This document shows, in pieces, positions 58,712 through 64,000 of a stretch of 64,000 nucleotides of DNA (position 1 is the stretch's first letter; each line of letters opens with the position of its first letter). Location: contig CAMZMU010000111.1 in assembly GCA_947311845.1 (NCBI GenBank), positions 16,753,362 to 16,817,361 of the forward strand, given 5' to 3'. Source of the DNA: Poa pratensis (taxonomy: Eukaryota > Streptophyta > Magnoliopsida > Poales > Poaceae). The translations under genes and the position numbers were made by a program. The notes below the pieces were generated by a model. It was not told the origin of the DNA. It made no database searches and saw only the letters and a list, made by a program, of their open reading frames with translations.

Positions 58712-60216
58712 TGATGACCCACAAGTATAGGGGATCGCAACAGTCTTCGAGGGAAGTAAAACCCAAATTTATTGATTCGACACAAGGGGAGACAAAGAAT
58801 ACTTATAAGCCTTAACAGCGGAGTTGTCAATTCAGCTGCACCTGGAAAAGCACTAGTAACAGGGGTGATGTGAAAGCAGCAGTAATATGAGAGCAATAGT
58901 AACAGTAACACAGAAGCAATGGCACCAGAAAATAGTTGCATGCGTGGAGTTGACGGTAAAGCAATGATGATTACAGATGGACCGGGGTTCCCAGCTATCT
59001 ACACTAGTGGTAACTCTCCAATAACAAGTGTTGGGTGAACAAATTACAGTTGGGCAATTGACAGAATTATTATAGCATTAAGACAGAACATCCAGTCTAT
59101 TAATCATATAGGCATGTTTTCCATATATAGTCATACGTGCTCGCAATGAGAAACTTGCATAACATCTTTTGTCCTACCAGCCCGTTTGCAGCGGGGCCTC
59201 AAGGGAAACTACTGGTAATTAAGGTGCTCCTTTTAATAGAGCACCGAGCAAAGCATTAGCACTTAGTGAAAACATGTGATCCTCATGTCAAAACCATCCC
59301 CTCCAGTTATCCCAGTTGCTATCACTCCGGGGCCTCGGGTTCCGGACAAGACATGTGCAAACAACTTGTAGATACAATCTAAGCAATAATTATAGAGTTA
59401 AATCTAAGATCATGCCACTCGTGCACTAGTGACAAGATTAAACACAACAAGATTGCAGCAACAATAACTTCACAAACTTTAATAGATAGACTGATCATAA
59501 TGTAACAATTCATCGGATCCCAACAAACACAACACCGATTACATCATATGGATCTCAATCATGTAAGGCAGCTCATGAGATCATTGTATTGAAGTACATG
59601 GGAGATAGAGTACCAACTAGCTACAGCTAGAACCCGTAGTCCATGGGGGAACTACTCACAAACCATCATGGAGTCGAAGTGGAGGCGGCGTGGTCGATGG
59701 AGATGGCTCCGGGGGTCAATCCCCGTCCGGCAGGGTGCCGGAACAGGAATTCTGACCCCCGAAACTTGGTTTTTGGTGGTGGCGGAGCTACGGAACTTTT
59801 CTGGAAAAATCGTCGATCCTTTTAGGGTTTTCACCGCGGAGGCAATATATAGTCCAAAGGGCGTCGCGAGGCGGTGCACGAGGTGGCCACACCACCCCAC
59901 GGCGCGGTCCAGCCCAAACCGCGCGGGGGCATGGTGTGGAGGCTATGGGCCTCCCCCAGACTTGTCCTTCTGGCTCCCGGAGTCTTCTGGCGTTTTAGAA
60001 TTTCTGTAATGTTTTCAGTTTTTTCTGAGCACTTTCATTTTTGGACCTTTTCTGCAACGCACATACATAATAAACAGAAACTGGCACTGTGGCATCTTGT
60101 TAATAGGTTAGTCCAGAAAATGCATAAAATGCTATGAAGTGTATGTAAAACATGTAACAATTGGTATAATATCAACATGGAACATCAGAAATTATAGATA
60201 CGTTTGAGACGTATCA
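58712..60216 (-). repeat. 5' LTR of the 53107-60216 element
   Basis: Direct repeat of 53107-54616, next to the primer site. It shares the TGATGACCC start and the GAGACGTATCA end. Confidence 0.9.
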
Positions 60217-60221
60217 GTTCC

Positions 60222-60707
60222 CCTCATAAAACTTAGCTTGTTCATTCATGAGCTGTCCTATTGGCTTCCCTATGATAATGATTAAAATTAACATACAAAA
60301 CTATGAGAAAGAAAAATACGTTCTTCATAATTTGCAGTCGCTTCAGACTTAATGTTTTACAATCGTTATTTCGTACTCTGCAACCAAATACCACACATAT
60401 TTTCACGTGGAGTAAATATTTCCTGGGATACAAACTCCTGCAGGTGATCCATAATACCACACATATGTACCCAAATGTTCTCATGAACAAGCCGAAGTCC
60501 TTGAAAGAAGATTCTAGCCACTTGATCTCGTAAATGACATAGCTATAACAGCAAAAAGGAACTAGACTCCATTTTTTCAACATCAAGAACTAAAGTAGCG
60601 AAAAAGCCTTTTGTAGCCCGGGCTACCTAGAGCCCTGTATTTTAATTTTTTCAAAACAACATTTAAAGTTTTAAAAAATTCTAAAAATAAATATGGATGT
60701 TGCATAT
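60222..60707. other. DNA between two LTR elements
   Basis: AT-rich, short frames only, no gene recognised. Confidence 0.4.
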
Positions 60708-62040
60708 TGATACGTCTCAAACGTATCTATAATTTTTGATGTTCTATGCATGTTTTATACCAATTGCTACATGTTTTATATACACTTCATATCATTTTTA
60801 TGCATTTTCTGGGACTAACCTATTAACAAGATGTCACAGTGCCAGTTCCTGTTTTCTGCTGTCTTTTTGTTTCAGAAAAGCCAGTCAGGAAATATTCTCG
60901 GAATTGGACGAAAATCAACGGGGATGAATATTACACCGACACGATGATGAAGTACGAAGGGCGAACGAAGAGGCGCCTCGAGGGGCCCAGACGCCACCTG
61001 TGCATGGCCCCACATGGTGGCACGCCGGGGGGTCGTCTGGCTCCCTCGGGTGGCCCCTCGCGCCGCCCTTTCGCCTATATATTCACCTCCTGCCGAAAAC
61101 CCTAAATACCCGAGCATTATTCCACGAAAAGTTCCGTCACCGCCGCCGTCGACAACCCTAGTTCGGGAGGGTTCTGAAGCTCTTCCCGGCACCCTGCCGG
61201 AGGAGAAAATCATTGCCGGAGGGCTCTACGCCACCATGTCCGTCTCCGGACAGATGCGTGAGTAGTTCATCCTTGGACTACGGATCCATAGCAGTAGCTA
61301 GATGGTTGTCTCTCCACTTTGTGCTATCATGTTTAGATCTTGTGAGCTGCCTAACATGATCAGATCATCTAATTGTAATGCTACATATTATGTTTGCTGG
61401 GATCTAATGAATTGTGAAGTTATGATCAAGTTGTTTATCTATTTATCTACTGTTTCATTTATGTTCTTGCATGCTCTCCGATGCTAGTAGATGCTTTGGC
61501 CAAGTAGATGCTAGCATCTCCAAGAGGGAGTATTTATGCTAAATAGTGGGTTCATGCCTCCAGTAATTTGGGCTCGAACAACAGAAACGACTAAGCTTGT
61601 GGATGTGTTGTTGGCACTAGGGAGAAAATAACTTTGCTTTGCTTATATGCGTTGCTTATATGTCTCATGCATTGTTTACATTACACACCATGCTTAATAT
61701 AATTATCCGTTGTTTGTAAGTTAATACTCGCGGGAGACACGGATGTTATCTCGGGAGTGAATTATTAGTCATAGATGCAGCTGGTAAGCGGTCCATGTAA
61801 AATGTTGTAATGCAAATAAATACTACATTAAACATCTTGTCATAATATGCATTGTCATGCGTTTGTCATTTGTCAATTGCCCAGCTGTAATTTATTTACC
61901 CAACATGCATGCTATCTTTTATGTAAAGACATGATGCATGTAAAATGCATACATGAACTTTACATTTTATTACATGTTATTCCATGTTATTTGCATCATA
62001 TAAGGGTTATATTCATGATTTATATTAAGTTTTGGGGATA
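60708..62040 (+). mobile_element. Truncated LTR, opposite in orientation to the preceding element
   Basis: It starts TGATACGTCTCAAACGTATC, the reverse complement of the terminus of the 53107-60216 LTRs, and shares GGGACTAACCTATTAACAAG and AATTGCCCAGCTGTAATTT with them. So it is a related LTR on the plus strand. A TATA box, CCTATATATTC, lies near 61074-61083. The 3' third of the LTR is missing; similarity fades after about 61910. The right boundary near 62040 is approximate. Confidence 0.65.
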
Positions 62041-64000
62041 ATTAACAACTCCCCCATTTTTCCAGAATTAACCCTGCGCTGTCAGAAAACCCCTTTTTCT
62101 ATATTTTGATGTTTCAAGGACCCAAACGACGTTCAAATGACCTGAAACTTTACGGGGATCATTTTTTTGGAAGGAACGAAACGTAGGCGCAAAGGAATCG
62201 AAGAAACGGACCAGAAGGTCAAAAGGGGTGGGCCCATGTGGCCAGATTCCCTGACCACGTGGGGTCCCCCATCCTGGCCCTCGGGCCTCCGCTGCCGTCG
62301 ATCTTTCTTCCCGAAGCTTCGTCTTGACCTAAAAACGACTATATATAGACCCCCCCAGGGATTTCGTGAAAGAGAGCGCCGCAGAAACACAGAAACCACG
62401 AAACAGAGATCTGGAGCTGAAGATTGGAGGGGGAAAACTCCGGCGGGGCGCTGCCGGTGTGGTCTCCTTCCCCTCCAACAACATCTCCACCGACACCATG
62501 ATGAAGAGGGAGTAGTCCACCCCTGGACTATGGGTTTGTGGAAGTAACTTATGTATCTCTCCTCTCTATGAGCTTCACTAATTAGTACCGTATGAGCTGC
62601 CGAACATGATTACGGTCATCTATGTAATTCCTTTGTGGTGGATCTTTATTATGAGTTAATACATGTTTGAGATTGCAATGGTTTTGTTTCAGTTATGAAA
62701 GTAGATGCATATTATGTACCCCGTTCTTATTTACTTGTCATGATCAAGCATGTTTATGAGAGCATGTGAGGGGGAACGTGTGCATTAGTTGGAGTAACGG
62801 GGGGTGGCTAGTGCAGTGAACGTGAGAGAAAGTTCTGCGATCCATTTGGGTTTTCTACCTTACTTTGTTGCCTCACTAGGGATAAACAAAAATACCATGC
62901 TACCGGAGAGTGGATGTGACCTTGGCCACTATCTCCATGACTAGATCTAGCATGTTCTTATTTTAACTTCATGTCATTGAACTTATTGCTATGCTCTGAT
63001 TTATCTTAATTACTAAGGTGTTATGATTTAGTTCGCATCTTGGTGGAGCATAAGAGAGAAAACAACTTATACTTGAGATCTCTATGTTAGGACGTGATGC
63101 CCATATTATTAATAACTTGTCAAACCATGTCTTGCCATCTTACATGTTAATTTTAGTGTTCCATTGTCTACCACGTTATCAAGAGAGAGTGCATTTGTGA
63201 AACCATGAACCCCTGTCCATTTTTAATCATAAGAAACACCTTTCCAACACTTTTATCATCACTTTTGTTTGCTGCCATTATTAAATCCGAAAATACAAAA
63301 ACACTTTTACATCTTGCATTCATCATAAAAAAACCCAAAAATATCATTTATCATTACTACCATCATCCTTGCATATTTATTTTACCATCATTGCATATTT
63401 ACTTATTGTTTGCATTGCATATTATTTTATTATCATTCTCACACCTTGTGCTTGACAACCACTTGGTGAGGTTGAGGGCACAAAACAATTTATTTTGTTG
63501 CAGGTTCTCAAGAGAAGGATAAGGAGATAACACCTGAAATACTGGTTCCCCGAGAGTTCGATATTAAACCCTCGAGTCACCCCTCGTGGGGAAAACTGTC
63601 TTCCACTACTACATACACTCTGCACTTGGAGTCTCAACCTAACCCATTTACTTTTCACGTAGGTACCACGCGAAGGGGCTAGCAACTTTTCTGGCGCCAT
63701 TGTGGAGGAACTACGTGAAGGGCCATCAAGACGTTTTCTGGCGCCGTTGCCGGGGAGCGAAGAAGCAACACCGCATCAAGGTTCCCTCGTCAACTACGCG
63801 CCCGTCATAGTAGCATCATTGGGTATCAAGACACCACTAGTGAACTGTGGACCCCGGTCCATTCTTCTACACTGATAAAACCACCGTTTTCACTACGCTC
63901 TACAATCACTTGTTCGCTGTTCCTTTTTGCATTTATATTTATTCTCCACACCATACGTTTAATCCTTTGTATTCAGCAAGCCCGGGAGATTGACAACCTT
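62041..64000 (+). mobile_element. LTR end and start of internal region of a second LTR retrotransposon
   Basis: LTR-like sequence with a TATA box (ACTATATATAG, about 62337-62347) runs to GGGCCATCA at 63728. The tRNA-Asp type primer site TGGCGCCGTTGCCGGGGAGC follows at 63739-63758, so the element reads on the plus strand and continues beyond the window. The 5' part of the LTR appears lost or replaced by the 60708-62040 sequence. No long ORF is reached before the window ends. Confidence 0.65.
63739..63758 (+). other. Primer-binding site, tRNA-Asp type
   Basis: Identical to the 58681-58700 site but on the plus strand, 10 bases after the LTR end. A decayed duplicate, TTTTCTGGCGCCATTGTGG, lies just upstream at about 63688-63706. 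Confidence 0.75.

Larger units (their letters stand above)
53107..60216 (-). mobile_element. Complete non-autonomous LTR retrotransposon (7.1 kb)
   Basis: LTRs of about 1.5 kb lie at 53107-54616 and 58712-60216, starting TGATGACCC and ending GAGACGTATCA. The flanking 5-bp duplication GTTCC is perfect (53102-53106 and 60217-60221). On the minus strand the primer site TGGCGCCGTTGCCGGGGAGC (58681-58700) matches tRNA-Asp, and TAAGCTTGGGGATGC precedes the 3' LTR (54617-54633). The 4.1 kb interior has no reverse transcriptase or integrase. It carries only a broken family-specific ORF (57148-58462) and repeated CATCCCCAAGCTTA phrases. The LTRs are very similar by eye, with a few substitutions and 1-3 base indels, suggesting a fairly recent insertion. 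Confidence 0.92.

Noticed and set aside
1..64000. CRISPR arrays, operons, bacterial-type RNA genes
   Set aside because: The window is plant nuclear DNA. No regular spaced repeats of that kind, rRNA or closed tRNA cloverleaf was found.

Overview
This window looks like nuclear DNA from a Triticeae grass (wheat, Aegilops, barley or a relative). The evidence is spliced plant genes with GT-AG introns, and dense nested transposons of types common in that tribe: an Au-like SINE, Stowaway and Tourist MITEs, Helitrons, Mutator-like elements, hAT elements, and LTR retrotransposons with tRNA-Asp or tRNA-iMet primer sites. Species and assembly cannot be read from the sequence.

Three recognisable genes lie in a row: an alpha-expansin (+, 12888-13945), a glucomannan synthase-like CslA (-, 20599-29193) and a starch synthase II (-, 40888-51881). 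From memory, rice chromosome 2 has the same trio (OsEXPA5, OsCSLA6, SSII-2/SSIIb). The window is therefore probably the orthologous block on a group-6 long arm, and the starch synthase is the SSIIb paralogue. Two further intronless, TATA-preceded reading frames of unknown function lie at 8185-8727 and 39626-40192. The second sits inside a Mutator-like element.

Layout. 1-8 kb: a hAT element (390-1047), a 4.2 kb LTR-like unit (1861-6098) inserted in LINE-like sequence, and unassigned DNA. 8-11 kb: the small unknown gene, then a PIF/Harbinger element. 11.7-14 kb: a LINE insertion with target duplications, then the expansin. 14-20.5 kb: foldback elements, a LINE-like block and a Stowaway. 20.6-29.2 kb: CslA, whose 5.7 kb intron 4 holds a Mutator-like element, Helitron sequence, a Stowaway and a LINE end. 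29.6-34.05 kb: a three-level nest (LTR retrotransposon in a hAT-like element in a SINE). 34.1-35.7 kb: reverse LINE-like sequence. 36.05-40.78 kb: a Mutator-like element with two ORFs, ending about 110 bp from the SSIIb stop codon. 40.9-51.9 kb: SSIIb, with two head-to-tail Helitrons in its 6.4 kb intron 3 and a SINE in intron 6. 52-53 kb: MITEs. 53.1-60.2 kb: a complete non-autonomous LTR retrotransposon. 60.7 kb to the end: related LTR sequence in the opposite orientation.

The three known genes act in carbohydrate metabolism: wall loosening (expansin), mannan backbone synthesis in the Golgi (CslA) and plastid amylopectin chain elongation (SSIIb). They do not form an operon or known cluster. 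CslA carries a one-base deletion that truncates it, unless this is a sequencing error. SSIIb is intact across eight exons and appears to use a GC-AG intron inside its substrate-binding loop. Exon boundaries were placed by eye from splice signals and conserved protein sequence and may be off by a base in places.
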